A model generated the notes under the pieces. It searched no databases. It saw only the letters and a list, made by a program, of their open reading frames with translations, and was not told the origin of the DNA. Of a stretch of DNA of 64,000 nt, positions 18,211 to 28,700 are shown one piece after another. How positions within the stretch are numbered: position 1 is the first letter of the stretch; the number at the start of each line of letters is the position of its first letter. The stretch covers positions 62,001 to 126,000 of the forward strand of contig JAFSVL010000028.1 in NCBI GenBank assembly GCA_017445015.1, given 5' to 3'. The stretch is from Bacteroidales bacterium. GTDB lineage: Bacteria; Bacteroidota; Bacteroidia; Bacteroidales; UBA932. Both the position numbers and the translations under genes were made by a program.

Positions 18211-20055
18211 CTATTCTACTGTTACAGATTTGGCGAGATTGCGGGGCTGGTCCACGTTCCGTCCTTTGTAGGTGGCGATATAATACGCCAGCAACTGCAG
18301 CGGGATGATGGATACCAGCGGCATAAGGCATTCCACCGTCGAGGGCACTTCGATGCAATAGTCGGCGCTGCGCCTGACGAGTTCATCGCCGTCGGAAACG
18401 ACAGCAATGATCTTCCCGCCGCGGGCCTTGATTTCTTCTATGTTCGAGAGTGTCTTTTCATAAGTCGCGTCCAGGGTGGCAATGGCGACCGTGGGCATTT
18501 CAGCGTCGATGAGGGCGATGGGGCCATGTTTCATTTCGGCCGCAGGAAGCCCTTCGGCGTGGATATAGGAGATTTCTTTCAGTTTCAGGGCCCCTTCCAA
18601 CGCCGTAGGATAGTTGTATCCCCGGCCCAGATAGATAAAATTGTGTGCATAGGTAAAGGTCCTGGCAAGGGCCGCTACCTGACCGGCGGTTTCCAGCGCC
18701 TTCCGGATGGTCGAGGGCAACTCCAGGACGGCCTGCGCCACACGGTGGTAATAGCCGCTGTCCACGGTTCCCTTCAAGCGGCCGACAAGCAGGGCAAGCA
18801 TGGTCATGACCGTAACCTGACCGGTAAAGGCCTTGGTGGACGCCACGCCGATTTCCGGCCCCACATGAATGTAGGTACCGGAATCCGTCCCCCTGGCAAT
18901 GGAAGACCCCACCACATTGCAGATGCCATAGACAAACGCTCCGGCAGAACGGGCAATCTCGACGGCAGCCAGCGTGTCTGCCGTTTCTCCGGACTGGGAC
19001 ACCGCGATAATCACGTCATCGGGATAGATGATGGGGTCCCGGTACCTGAACTCGGAGGCATATTCCACTTCGACCGGAATCCGGCACATATTCTCGATCA
19101 GGTGCTCGCCGATCAGGGCGGCATGCCACGATGTACCGCATGCCACGAAAATGATTCGCCGCGCTTTCAGGAACCGTTCCTTGTTCTCCAAAACCCCTGA
19201 AAGGACAATCTCCCGCGTTTCCGGGATGACCCGGCCGCGGATACAGTCCCCCAGCGTGTCGGGCTGCTCGTGGATTTCCTTCAGCATGAAATGGTCGAAT
19301 CCGCCTTTTTCCAGCTGCGAGATGGACAGGTTCAGTTTCTGGATGGAAACGGGGGCTTCCCGGCCTTCAAGGTTGGTAATGTGAAGCGGTTTGCCTTTCT
19401 CGATGACGGCGACTTCGCCGTCTTTGAGGTAAACGAAGGACTGCGTATAATCGATGATGGACGCCGCGTCGGATGACAGGAAATACTCTCCGTCTCCGAT
19501 TCCGATAGCCATGGGACTGCTTTTCCGCGCAGCCACAATCCGCGTTGTATTCCCTTTCTCGATGAGCGCTATGGCATAGGCGCCGACCACCTGCTTGAGG
19601 GCGATTCTCACGGCATCTTCCAGGGAGCAGTTCTCCGACTCCCTGACAAATTCAATCAGGTTGACCAGTACCTCGGAATCCGTACTGCTCCGGAAGGTAA
19701 ATCCATGGGAGCGCAGGGCATCCCTGAGGACCCGGAAATTCTCGATGATTCCATTGTGGATGAGCGCAAGATTTCCGGAACGCGACAGATGCGGATGGGC
19801 ATTCACATCATTGGGCTCCCCATGGGTTGCCCAGCGGGTGTGGCCAATCCCTATCGTCCCGGAACTGTCCTTGCCCTCAAGATGCCGTTCCAGATCGGAA
19901 ACCTTGCCCTTGCATTTATAGACATTCAATGCGCCGTTTTCCTGACAGACAGCTACGCCGGCGCTGTCATATCCCCTGTATTCCAGACGCTGAAGACCCT
20001 TGATGATGACGGGGCATGCGCGGCGCTCCCCCGTATAGCCTACAATTCCGCACAT
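18211..20055 (-). CDS. glmS: Glutamine--fructose-6-phosphate aminotransferase GlmS
   Basis: GlmS makes glucosamine-6-phosphate from fructose-6-phosphate and glutamine, the entry to UDP-GlcNAc, peptidoglycan and LPS synthesis. The 614-residue protein starts MCGIVGYTGERRACPV with the catalytic Cys1 (after Met removal). It carries GHTRWATHGEPNDVNAHPH and SRSGNLALIHNGIIENF in the glutaminase domain, two SIS domains (SQSGETADTLAA, VGPEIGVASTKAFTGQVTV), and the C-terminal AKSVTVE. I chose the ATG at 20055 because the Cys must be residue 2. It ends with TAG right after the canonical C-terminus. The DUF4954 gene follows after 1 nt. Confidence 0.97.
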   Translation of the reverse strand: MCGIVGYTGERRACPVIIKGLQRLEYRGYDSAGVAVCQENGALNVYKCKGKVSDLERHLEGKDSSGTIGIGHTRWATHGEPNDVNAHPHLSRSGNLALIHNGIIENFRVLRDALRSHGFTFRSSTDSEVLVNLIEFVRESENCSLEDAVRIALKQVVGAYAIALIEKGNTTRIVAARKSSPMAIGIGDGEYFLSSDAASIIDYTQSFVYLKDGEVAVIEKGKPLHITNLEGREAPVSIQKLNLSISQLEKGGFDHFMLKEIHEQPDTLGDCIRGRVIPETREIVLSGVLENKERFLKARRIIFVACGTSWHAALIGEHLIENMCRIPVEVEYASEFRYRDPIIYPDDVIIAVSQSGETADTLAAVEIARSAGAFVYGICNVVGSSIARGTDSGTYIHVGPEIGVASTKAFTGQVTVMTMLALLVGRLKGTVDSGYYHRVAQAVLELPSTIRKALETAGQVAALARTFTYAHNFIYLGRGYNYPTALEGALKLKEISYIHAEGLPAAEMKHGPIALIDAEMPTVAIATLDATYEKTLSNIEEIKARGGKIIAVVSDGDELVRRSADYCIEVPSTVECLMPLVSIIPLQLLAYYIATYKGRNVDQPRNLAKSVTVE

Positions 20056-20168
20056 AATCTCCCGGAACTGCATGAGAACGCCACGGCGAGCGCCCTTTCA
20101 CGAAATTTAGCCATAGTGCAAATATGTTAAATACGGAAAATACTGTACGGCGACAATATTTCCGGGGG

Positions 20169-20176
20169 CAAAGATA
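20169..20176 (-). promoter_or_regulatory. Promoter -7 box of glmS
   Basis: Minus strand TATCTTTG matches TAnnTTTG, 113 nt before the glmS ATG. This leaves an untranslated leader of about 100 nt, in contrast to most other housekeeping genes here. I saw no glmS-ribozyme-like motif in it by eye. Confidence 0.45.
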
Positions 20177-20235
20177 GAGATTATTTTTGAATATCAAATA
20201 CCGTATAACAGATTTGGATTTTTGTTATCTTTTAC

Positions 20236-20243
20236 TATTTTTG
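20236..20243 (+). promoter_or_regulatory. Promoter -7 box of the antitoxin/toxin module
   Basis: TATTTTTG matches TAnnTTTG and ends 8 nt before the antitoxin ATG at 20252; an A8 stretch lies between. The transcript would be leaderless or nearly so. Confidence 0.5.
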
Positions 20244-20251
20244 CAAAAAAA

Positions 20252-20539
20252 ATGCAGACAAGGACTCGAAAAATCCAAACGGCGTTCCGGCTCGATCCGG
20301 CATTGGTATCCCGCCTTAAACTCAAGGCCAGGCGGGAGAATAAAAGTCTTAATCATTTTGTGGAGGAACAGCTTGAAAAAGTAGCCCCCGAAAATGAACT
20401 GGTATGGCCCAAGGTCAAGTTCCCCATCCAGCCGTATCCCGGCTGGATAGACATGACGACAGACATCCATTTCACCAAGGAGGACTTGGAACAGGACGAA
20501 CGCCTGGCTTATATTCTCAGCAAAGGACAACGCGGATGA
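20252..20539 (+). CDS. Antitoxin of a type II toxin-antitoxin pair (ribbon-helix-helix-like)
   Basis: A 95-residue protein. The N-terminal half TAFRLDPALVSRLKLKARR followed by ENKSLNHFVEEQLEK has the beta strand plus two helices of RHH/Arc-type DNA-binding antitoxins. The C-terminal half (WIDMTTDIHFTKEDLEQDER) is acidic, as expected for a toxin-binding tail. The ATG at 20252 is preferred over one 10 codons upstream, which lies within the promoter. The stop overlaps the PIN toxin start (ATGA), the usual coupled order of antitoxin then toxin. RHH antitoxins normally repress their own promoter. Confidence 0.78.
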   Translation: MQTRTRKIQTAFRLDPALVSRLKLKARRENKSLNHFVEEQLEKVAPENELVWPKVKFPIQPYPGWIDMTTDIHFTKEDLEQDERLAYILSKGQRG

Positions 20540-20961
20540 AAGTATTTTTGGACACTAACGTTGTGCTTGACGGCATACTCCCCGGACGAACGTATGAGAA
20601 AGATTCCGTCACACTGATGAAGATGGGCGTTCCGGATAATATCTGGTTCAGAATAGCCAGCATCAGCCTCCCGACGATTGTATATTGCACAAGGAAGCAT
20701 CTGACCCGGGAAGAAATACTACGCCGGCTGACACACATCAACAGCAACTGGCAGGTGCTCTCCGTCGGTTTTGGGGAAACCTGGTCTGCCCTGCATTCCC
20801 CCTGCCCTGATTTCGAGGATGCCATGCAAATCGCGGCGGCGGAACTGGAAAGCGACGTAATCGTCACGGGCGACAAAAAACACATCGCCCCCTACACCTG
20901 CCTTCCGGTCTTCACGCCTGCGGAATTCCTGGAAGAACTGCGCGGGCACAGCGGAGACTGA
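20536..20961 (+). CDS. PIN-domain toxin (predicted ribonuclease)
   Basis: A 141-residue PIN protein. It starts MKVFLDTNVVLDGILPGR, the first PIN acidic motif. The later metal-binding acids lie in PDFEDAMQIAAAE and VIVTGDKKHI, and the domain ends with FTPAEFLEEL. PIN toxins of type II modules cut RNA (tRNA, rRNA or mRNA); the target here is unknown. The start is fixed by the overlap with the antitoxin stop. The module lies at the edge between the housekeeping block and the accessory block, next to the GH89 gene. Confidence 0.85.
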   Translation: MKVFLDTNVVLDGILPGRTYEKDSVTLMKMGVPDNIWFRIASISLPTIVYCTRKHLTREEILRRLTHINSNWQVLSVGFGETWSALHSPCPDFEDAMQIAAAELESDVIVTGDKKHIAPYTCLPVFTPAEFLEELRGHSGD

Positions 20962-21034
20962 GAGATCTGCAATTTTACTTGCAATGCGCACGCATCTCCG
21001 TGTCCGCAAGGTCATGACGGGTGTCAGGGGAAAA

Positions 21035-21042
21035 TAAATTTG
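21035..21042 (+). promoter_or_regulatory. Candidate promoter -7 box of the GH89 gene
   Basis: TAAATTTG matches TAnnTTTG, 56 nt upstream of the GH89 ATG. A second near match, TAAATTTA, lies at about 21063. The rest of the gap 20962-21098 holds no gene that I can see. Confidence 0.4.
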
Positions 21043-21098
21043 CTTTTTACAGACGTATTCGATAAATTTAGTCGATCAACAGTAAATACGACCTTGTC

Positions 21099-23303
21099 AT
21101 GAACGCAGGAAAGATACTTTTTACCATTGGGTGTACGGCCGTTATCATATCATGTTCCGCGTCGGCCGTCCCTACCGACGGAAGCGAAGGTGCCGATGCG
21201 GCGAAAGCCGTTATTGAGAGGACTTTCGGCCGTTTCCCATCGAACGTCCACTTTGAGATATTCTCTCCCGGGGATTCATCCCTCCGATACACCACCGAGG
21301 TTTCGGGCGGAGTCCTGACTGTCAGGGGGAGCACTCCGGTTGCAATCTGCAGGGGCTTTTATGACTATGTCCTCCGCGGAGGATACGGGATTGCCTCCTG
21401 GACGGGAAACCGGCTGGACCTTCCCCGCCGCCTTCCCGACGAGGCTGAGAGGGAAGTGGTGTCACCCTACAGGATGCATCTTTACCAGAATGTCTGCACC
21501 TATGGGTACACATATCCTTTCTGGGGCTGGGAAGAGTGGGAGAACGAAATTGACTGGATGGCGCTTCACGGCTTCGACATGCCGCTTTCTCCCATCGGCG
21601 GGGAGACGATCCTCTCCAGGGTTTGGAAAGGCATGGGACTGTCTGACAAGGAGATAAAGGAATATTTTACCGGTCCCGCGCATTTACCGTGGATGAGGAT
21701 GGGAAACATGGCCCATTACTGCGGAGGGATGAGCGATGAATGGTTCGACGCCCAGATCGCCCTCGAGCACAGGATCGACGGGCGGGAAAGGGAACTGGGG
21801 ATGACACCAGTGTACCAGGGATTCGCCGGATTTGTGCCGGCTGCATTCGTGGAGCATTTTCCTCAGGCCGACATCACTGAAACCATCTGGAGCAAACTGA
21901 ATCCGGAGGACCACAATCACATGCTGTCCCCGCTGGATCCGCTTTTCAAGCAGGTCGGGGTTGATTTCATCCGTGAGTGGGAGAAGGAATTCGGCAAGGG
22001 AAAGTATTACCTGATAGACAGTTTCAATGAGATGAAGGTCCCCTTCGGGCCGCTCGGATCAAAGGAGCGCAGTGAGAATCTCCGCCTTTATTCCCAGAAA
22101 CTCTACGACACTGTCAGGGAGGCGGATCCGGATGCCGTCTGGGTGCTTCAGGGCTGGATGTTCGGTTACCAAAGGGATAAGGAATGGGACAGCGAGAGCG
22201 TCAGGGCCCTTCTGGGCGGCGCCCCCGACGGCAAGCTGCTGGTGATAGACCTCGCGGTGGATTTCAACGAGTTCGTCTGGAAGAATGAGAAGAGCTGGGA
22301 CTGTTTCAACGGCTTTTTCGGAAAGGACTGGATATGGAGCACTACGCCCAACTTCGGAGGACGGACGGGACTTGTGGGAACGCTGGATTTCCTGTTGAAC
22401 GGCCACCTCGACGCATATGGCTCGCCCAACAAGGGGAATCCCGTGGGCTACGGGACCTCCCCCGAGGGTGTCGAGAGCAATGAAATCGTTTACGAGGTGA
22501 TATCCGCCGGAGGATGGAGCGATTCCAGAATCGATCTTGACAGCTTCCTGGAGGACTACACACGCGCCAGGTACGGAAAGACGACCCCCGCCCTCGCCAC
22601 TTTCTGGAAGGAGATGCTCCAGTCCCGCTACGGTATATTCACAAATAACGCCCGCTTCCGCTGGCAGCATCGCCCGTCCACCCGCCGCCCTCATTCCATA
22701 CCTTCCAACGACCACTATTTCAAGGCGATAGAAAGTTTCATCGGGGACAGGGACAATTTCAAGGGAAACCGCCTTTACGAGATTGACGCCATCGGGTACT
22801 GCGGAATGTATCTTGCCGGGAAGGCCGACAGGGTGCTTGACTCGCTGTTCGCCGCCGTGGCGAGAAATGAACCCGGCAAGGCCGCCAACGGGGAAACGCT
22901 TCTGCTTGAGATACTCTCAGACCTTGACAGGATACTGGAGTCCCATCCTGTATGGAGGACGCAGCGATGGCTGGACTTTGCCAGGGCCGCCGCCTTCAGC
23001 CCGTCGGAGGCCGATTCCTTCGAACTTGAGGCCAAGAAGCTGATTTCCATCTGGGGCGGACGCTCCCTGCACGATTATTCCGCGAGGATGTGGTCCGGAC
23101 TTGTCAGGGATTACTATATCCCGCGCCTGAAATACTATTTCGACACGGTGATTGCCGGGGAGGAACCAGACATGGCCGCCTTCGACAATAGCGGATTCCC
23201 CGAGGAACTTGGACTCAGCCCCCGGCAGCCGTTCCGCTCGCCGGTCAAGGCTGCCGCCGACCTGGTTGAAAAGTACAAGGATATGGCAGGTCTCCCGCAC
23301 TAA
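21099..23303 (+). CDS. Alpha-N-acetylglucosaminidase (GH89, NAGLU-like) lipoprotein
   Basis: GH89 enzymes remove terminal alpha-linked GlcNAc from glycans such as heparan sulfate ends or mucin O-glycans. The 734-residue protein has a lipobox (VIISC), an N-terminal small domain (VSGGVLTVRGSTPVAICRGF), and the catalytic barrel with family signatures MHLYQNVCTYGYTYPFWGW, WMALHGFDMPLSPIGGE, WMRMGNMAHYCGG and YLIDSFNEMKVPFG (the Glu of FNEM is a likely catalytic acid). An all-helical C-terminal domain follows. It is on its own transcript and ends 12 nt before the convergent phosphoesterase gene. Arginine is coded mostly by AGG in the first half, unlike ligA or ispG (CGC/CGG), which suggests transfer. 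Confidence 0.9.
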   Translation: MNAGKILFTIGCTAVIISCSASAVPTDGSEGADAAKAVIERTFGRFPSNVHFEIFSPGDSSLRYTTEVSGGVLTVRGSTPVAICRGFYDYVLRGGYGIASWTGNRLDLPRRLPDEAEREVVSPYRMHLYQNVCTYGYTYPFWGWEEWENEIDWMALHGFDMPLSPIGGETILSRVWKGMGLSDKEIKEYFTGPAHLPWMRMGNMAHYCGGMSDEWFDAQIALEHRIDGRERELGMTPVYQGFAGFVPAAFVEHFPQADITETIWSKLNPEDHNHMLSPLDPLFKQVGVDFIREWEKEFGKGKYYLIDSFNEMKVPFGPLGSKERSENLRLYSQKLYDTVREADPDAVWVLQGWMFGYQRDKEWDSESVRALLGGAPDGKLLVIDLAVDFNEFVWKNEKSWDCFNGFFGKDWIWSTTPNFGGRTGLVGTLDFLLNGHLDAYGSPNKGNPVGYGTSPEGVESNEIVYEVISAGGWSDSRIDLDSFLEDYTRARYGKTTPALATFWKEMLQSRYGIFTNNARFRWQHRPSTRRPHSIPSNDHYFKAIESFIGDRDNFKGNRLYEIDAIGYCGMYLAGKADRVLDSLFAAVARNEPGKAANGETLLLEILSDLDRILESHPVWRTQRWLDFARAAAFSPSEADSFELEAKKLISIWGGRSLHDYSARMWSGLVRDYYIPRLKYYFDTVIAGEEPDMAAFDNSGFPEELGLSPRQPFRSPVKAAADLVEKYKDMAGLPH

Positions 23304-23314
23304 ATGATCGATAA

Positions 23315-25771
23315 TTACCAGCTGACCGGGCGGGTGTACGTGTTGCCGAAGCGGTCGGTCACGCTGACCGTGCCGCTGTTCGGGCTGGCGCCGACCTCCG
23401 TCGTCGTGCGGAAGAGTGTAGTGATGGGATCCGTATCAACGGTTTTGTACCCGCTATAACCCTTCAACAGATTAGAGTAAGTCTTATAATGCGTACGCAT
23501 CTCGTAATCCGCCAGGTCATATCTGCCCGCTGCGGTCCAGCACTCCATCTCTACCGGCTCGCCTCCATCAGGCGTAAAGACGGGGAGCCCCCATTTCTCA
23601 TCCCAAAGGAAGATATTGGCATAGACGTAATTGTCGCCGTATGCGCCGCGGGGATAGGCGTGCATCTGATAACTTTCATCCAGCGGAGCACCACCCGCTT
23701 TCATATAGGCCTTGCCGCCGCTGATCGTCCAGTCTTTCGACGGATAGGAAGGACGGCTGCTGGTATATCCCGTACTCGCTCCAATCCAGTCAGGGCGCTC
23801 ATACCTGGTGGGATGGAAGCGCCAGGTAATCTCTTCTCCGTCCACTTCCACGATGGTAAAGCCGCGAGGGGTGCCACCCGCCAGATATTCATTGGTCCAG
23901 AGCTCCCCTGTGGAACGTGCCAGGGTATGCACCTGTACACGTCTGTGCCGGTGATCCTCAGGATAGATGTAGTTAAACCCGACGTGCGAATGTCCGGCCC
24001 AGGCATGCACCTCCGCATAATTATTGATGAGGTCTCCATAATCCGGACCGTGTTTAGACGTATTTGAACGCTCGCTGCCACTTAGCAGCTTAAACATCGG
24101 AGAATGTGCGCAGACCATCAGCTTGGTGGATGTAGGGATATAGGAAAGATCCGCGCACAGCCACTCCCAGACTTCATCCGTAAGTCCCTGGTCATAGGCG
24201 GTGAGTTTGTTGTCATTGCCCGAATCCTTCTTCATAATCAAATCGTCCAGCACCACGAAGTGAATCTTGCCGAGGTTGAACGAATAGTTTCTGGGACCGA
24301 ACATATCTTCGAACGGCAATGCCCCGCCGTCGTCGTCCGTGGCGGAAGGGTCGTTGTCGTGATTTCCTATGACATTGTAGGTCGGGAACCCGGTTTTTGC
24401 CAGGCCGTTCCTGTAATTCGTAAACAGGCTCATGTTCTCATGAACGATATCGCCCAGGCAGATGCCATAAACCTGACGGCCTGAAATCCCCGCCGCGACA
24501 TCGGCGAGTTCCTGATAGAGGTCCTCGCAAATGTCAAGGGAGTGGAACGCCGTCTTGTCCAGCGTCCAGTTCGACTTGCGCGGCTGCGGGTCCGCAGTCA
24601 TCAGGAGCGTATAACGCTCGGGATTGTCCACTGCGTTCAGGGCAAAGGTACCCATATTATACACTCCGCCTGCCGGGGTTACCGAAGAGAGTTTCTTATA
24701 AAACCTGGGGAGTCCGCTCTCCACGGGCGGCATATAGCCCGAAGGGGTGCTCACGAAGATGAAACGGGTGGAAACAGGGTCGCACTGAAGATAGAAACTG
24801 CCGTCATAGAAGGTCCTTGTGCAGTGCAGGCCGTCACTCACCACAACACCTTCAAGCCCGTTGCCGTTGCTGTCCGTCACCTTTCCGGTCACGTTGTAGG
24901 GATCCAGGATGAGCTTGTCCACATCCACCTCTGGAAGGCCGAATTCCACGGGCTCATCCGAATGCTGCAGGGCGAATTGAGGCATCCAATAGAGTTTTCC
25001 GGCCTCAAGGTCGATGGAGGCGCTGCGGGTCATCGTGAGCACCACGCCGCCATCGTCGAAGAGCTTGACCTGGAAGCCGTTCGCGTACTCTCCCGCAGGA
25101 ACGGTGAGCACCAGTTCCACCGGTTCTGTTTCGGAGAGGGGTTCATCGGGATTCATGCAGATATAGGTAGTTTCACTGCGCTGGTCCACGCCCGAAATCA
25201 CGGCATCCGCATAGTTGAGGGTAAAATCCCCGCTCAGCTGCCTGCTGTCCGGAGTGGACAGCATCAGGGCCGACAGTACCGAGGGAGCATCCGAAGCTGT
25301 ACCCTTCAGCACCTTCAATCCGATGAAGGCACAGATATGCTTCAGGGAGCCTCCGGCGCTAATCGAAGAGAGTTGCGCGGCCATAGGTGCGACGTCATCC
25401 CCTATCCCTCCCCTGCAGAAGGCCTGTTCCTGCGGCAGGGTGATCGTCGATGCATCCTTGTACATCCAGTCCGGATACAGCACATTGTAGGGCGCCGAGA
25501 ACTCGCCTTCAAAGCGGAAGGTAGCCGTCGTACTCTCGTCCGGAATTCCGGACAGGGCGTCGGAAGCGACACCGTTCAGGGCGAGAACGTCGCCGTTGCG
25601 CCAGTAGATCTGGCGCTTACCGCCCACGGAAGGGCCGATATAGGTTTTCGAGTCCGAGGGAAGCCCGATTTCGAGGACCAGTTCACCCTCAGCCGGCTCA
25701 TCCGCCACGGGAGTTACCTGACATCCCGCGGCGAAAAGCGCCAGGGCGATGATTGAATTATATCTTTTCAT
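23315..25771 (-). CDS. Calcineurin-like phosphoesterase with fimbrillin-like N-terminal module (copy B)
   Basis: An 818-residue lipoprotein (lipobox LFAAGC). Residues 30-300 form a module shared with the GLUG proteins (KTYIGPSVGGKRQIYWRNGD, ALNGVASDALSGI), here called fimbrillin-like. Next comes a carboxypeptidase-regulatory-like domain (YNVTGKVTDSNGNGLEGVVV), as in the MetallophosN family. The metallophosphoesterase core shows MTADPQP, GICLGDIVHEN, YNVIGNHDND, VCAHSPMF and HAWAGHSHVGF. The C-terminal domain ends GTVSVTDRFGNTYTRPVSW. The metal ligands look complete, with Gln replacing the usual first His (DPQ). The substrate is unknown. The start is the ATG at 25771, before the basic MKRYN stretch. 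It is the last gene of the minus-strand train. Confidence 0.88.
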   Translation of the reverse strand: MKRYNSIIALALFAAGCQVTPVADEPAEGELVLEIGLPSDSKTYIGPSVGGKRQIYWRNGDVLALNGVASDALSGIPDESTTATFRFEGEFSAPYNVLYPDWMYKDASTITLPQEQAFCRGGIGDDVAPMAAQLSSISAGGSLKHICAFIGLKVLKGTASDAPSVLSALMLSTPDSRQLSGDFTLNYADAVISGVDQRSETTYICMNPDEPLSETEPVELVLTVPAGEYANGFQVKLFDDGGVVLTMTRSASIDLEAGKLYWMPQFALQHSDEPVEFGLPEVDVDKLILDPYNVTGKVTDSNGNGLEGVVVSDGLHCTRTFYDGSFYLQCDPVSTRFIFVSTPSGYMPPVESGLPRFYKKLSSVTPAGGVYNMGTFALNAVDNPERYTLLMTADPQPRKSNWTLDKTAFHSLDICEDLYQELADVAAGISGRQVYGICLGDIVHENMSLFTNYRNGLAKTGFPTYNVIGNHDNDPSATDDDGGALPFEDMFGPRNYSFNLGKIHFVVLDDLIMKKDSGNDNKLTAYDQGLTDEVWEWLCADLSYIPTSTKLMVCAHSPMFKLLSGSERSNTSKHGPDYGDLINNYAEVHAWAGHSHVGFNYIYPEDHRHRRVQVHTLARSTGELWTNEYLAGGTPRGFTIVEVDGEEITWRFHPTRYERPDWIGASTGYTSSRPSYPSKDWTISGGKAYMKAGGAPLDESYQMHAYPRGAYGDNYVYANIFLWDEKWGLPVFTPDGGEPVEMECWTAAGRYDLADYEMRTHYKTYSNLLKGYSGYKTVDTDPITTLFRTTTEVGASPNSGTVSVTDRFGNTYTRPVSW

Positions 25772-25788
25772 TTCAATACACAAACAGA

Positions 25789-28700
25789 CTATAAGTCAGC
25801 AACGTTGCCGCCGCCGTCGGTAAAGGAGCCGGAGGGGCCGACTACAGTTGCAGTTACGGATGTGCCGGCCGTGGGAACTTCGATGCTTGCCTTGTAATGG
25901 CAGGAGCTGATGGTTGTATCGGAACAGAGTCCCACTATCGCTCCGACAACATTCGTAATGTTTACATTGTTCAGGAACTGCGTAGCGTAACTGTAGCAGC
26001 CGTCAATGGTGCAGCCGGAGGCATAGCCCGCGATACCGCCCTCGCCGGTAGTGACCTGGACATTGTTTGCGGCGAGTGTGCTGCCGTTGAACTTGCTGCC
26101 GCTGATGGCGCAATTTTCAGCTTTGCCTACGATGCCTCCAATGCCACGGCAGGCGCAATTGATGGACTTCTCCACCGTGCACAGGCTCAAATTGACATAT
26201 TTGGCATAGCCTGCAATACCGGCAATCCAGCCACGATTGGATGTGAGCGTCGCATCTACGGAGCAACCTATGGTCCCGCCTATTTCAATGGGAGCCTCTG
26301 ACGTGCCTTCCACAAAACCGGCAATTCCTCCGTTTAGCGCTGCGGAACCGATATTGTCGTTGTTGTTGTTGTGATTATTGTTTACATTCCCCGTATTGGT
26401 GCAGTCGAGTATCTTGGACGCGCCTTTGAGGTATGCGACAATCCCGCCGGTATAGAAAGACGTGCCATTGACCCTTGTGCTGTTTCCGCCGTGGACATAG
26501 CCGCTGTTGGTGCAGTCGGCAAGGGTTACATTGCATTCAGAATGGCCGAGGATACCGCCGGCAAAGATATTATTGTGCCCGGCGTTCCCCCCTTTGACAT
26601 TGGGATATACTTCTCCGGCATTGCCTGCTCCGCCTTCATTAATACAGCCTTCGATACTGCCGTCGGCATCCATTTTTCCGACGATGCCGCCAAGGTAAAC
26701 GAGACTCGCGACATTCTGGTCTGAATTCCAACGGAAATAAATATAGCCCGAATTCTTAACATTCCTGACTGAAGCCTCGGACTTCCCGACGACTCCGCCC
26801 ATTTCATATCCCAGGAACTGGTTGGCAAAATTGGGGCTGAAATAGACCTGGCCGCTATTGGTGATGTTTTTGGTTTCACCACCGTCAATCTCTGCCAAGT
26901 TCCAGGCGATGACGCCACCCATGCGGGCCTCACTATTTGTTCCGTCTTCCATGGAAGATATCTGAATATCCGCAGTGTTGTGGATGTCACTCACGAGAGC
27001 TCCTGCAATGTTTTCTCCTATAACGCCGCCCAGGTTGACGATTCTGCCCGCCTTGACCGACTGACCGGATGTCATCTGGTTTACGACGCCGTTATTGGTG
27101 CAGCCGCTCACGGTTCCTGCATTATAACCGGCGATACCGCCGAGGTCCTGAAGGCGGGGATTGGAGCGATGCTGGACGGAACCGTTGTTGATACAGTTCT
27201 CCACTATGCCGCTAACTTCATTTTTCCCGACGATACCACCGGTTTTGATATAACGCCCTGTAGCATCGCTCCCCTTGAAGATGGAAATGGCTATGGCGGC
27301 GCCGTTGGTGCAGTCCGTAACGGATCCATTGAGCAACTGGCCTACAATACCGCCAAATGCGGAATGATAGGAATTGGTGGTCTTGCTGACGATGGTGCCG
27401 GCAAAACCATCGTACAGGCTGGCAATATCTGCATGATCCGCAGTTGTTTCGGAAGCAAGCACATATCCGCCGCCGTTTATATGGCCTGCGATACCGCCGA
27501 TGATGACATAGGGATTGGTTTTGTCGGTGGAGGTAATCTTGGCTTCGTTCGAGATTGCGCCCTTGAAGGATGAGTCCAAAACGCCGCCTTCATTGGTAAA
27601 ACGGCCGACCAGACCGCCGATAATCAATTTGGAGGTACCGGAGAAATCGGCGGGTGTGGAAATCAGACCGGAATATTCACAGTCCTTGACCGTCCCGGTG
27701 GTGGCGCGTCCTGCCAGACCGCCTACCGTGGTGAACTGATTGATATCCGAGGCTGCGGCGAGCGTGACGCCGGCCGCGCTCTTCACGTTTTCGAGTTTTC
27801 CCTTGTGATAACCGACAACACCGGCCGCATACAGTTCTTTTGCATTATCATGGGTAAAGGTAAAGGAACATGTGCTGTCGAGATTGAGGTTGTTCACATA
27901 TCCCGCACCTCCCGTGGCGGCAAAGAGAGGAACGGTAGCCACCAGACCGGAGATGGTATGGCCGTCACCGTTGAAGTTGCCGTTGAAGTAGTTTTCGGAA
28001 CTTACGCTGGCAATGCCGTTCGTCGCATTGAAGGCAGCGGAGGTCGCGGCATCGAAAGTGATGTCATTGACCAGGGTCACCAGCAGCGGGGAACTCATGG
28101 ACTTGTACACCTCCGCATTGTAATCCTGCGCGAACTTGACCAGATCGTCGGCGCTGGAAATCTGCACGCCGAGTTCGGTGCCCGTAGGCACGAATTCGAA
28201 TTCCGGCATGACATAAAGATGCCCGGCCTCCACGGTAAAGGAGGCGTTCTTGGACATCTCCATATAGTGCCCGGCCACATCCGTCACCTTGATGGAGAAC
28301 CCCGCGGAATAGGTACGCGCAGGAACGGAGATCACGACGGGAAGCGGCTCGGCACCCAGAGACTTGCTCACGGTCATCGTGAGTTTCTTGTCGGCATCGG
28401 CCGATGTCATGGGCGCGATCGTGGCGTGCTCGTAGTCGATGGAAAAATCGCCGCTCACCTGCTCGTCCATGTTGCCGCTGAAGACGATGGTGGAGATGCG
28501 GTCCGTATCGGGATTCGCGCCCGAGGCCAGCTTGACGGGCAGTTTAATCAGGGCGCAGAGCGGAGAAAGCGTGGCGCCGGACTCGTCCTCGCTGAGCGCG
28601 GCCATGGGATAGGCACCGCTGGCAAATCCGTCTGCGCTGTAGCTCTGCACCGCGGGAAGCGTGATGGTGCCGTCATCCTTATACATCGATGCAGGATAGA

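Noticed and set aside
20056..20168. glmS ribozyme in the glmS leader
   Set aside because: The leader of about 110 nt does not show the conserved core by eye, and this ribozyme is mainly known from Firmicutes-type lineages. A covariance-model search would be decisive.
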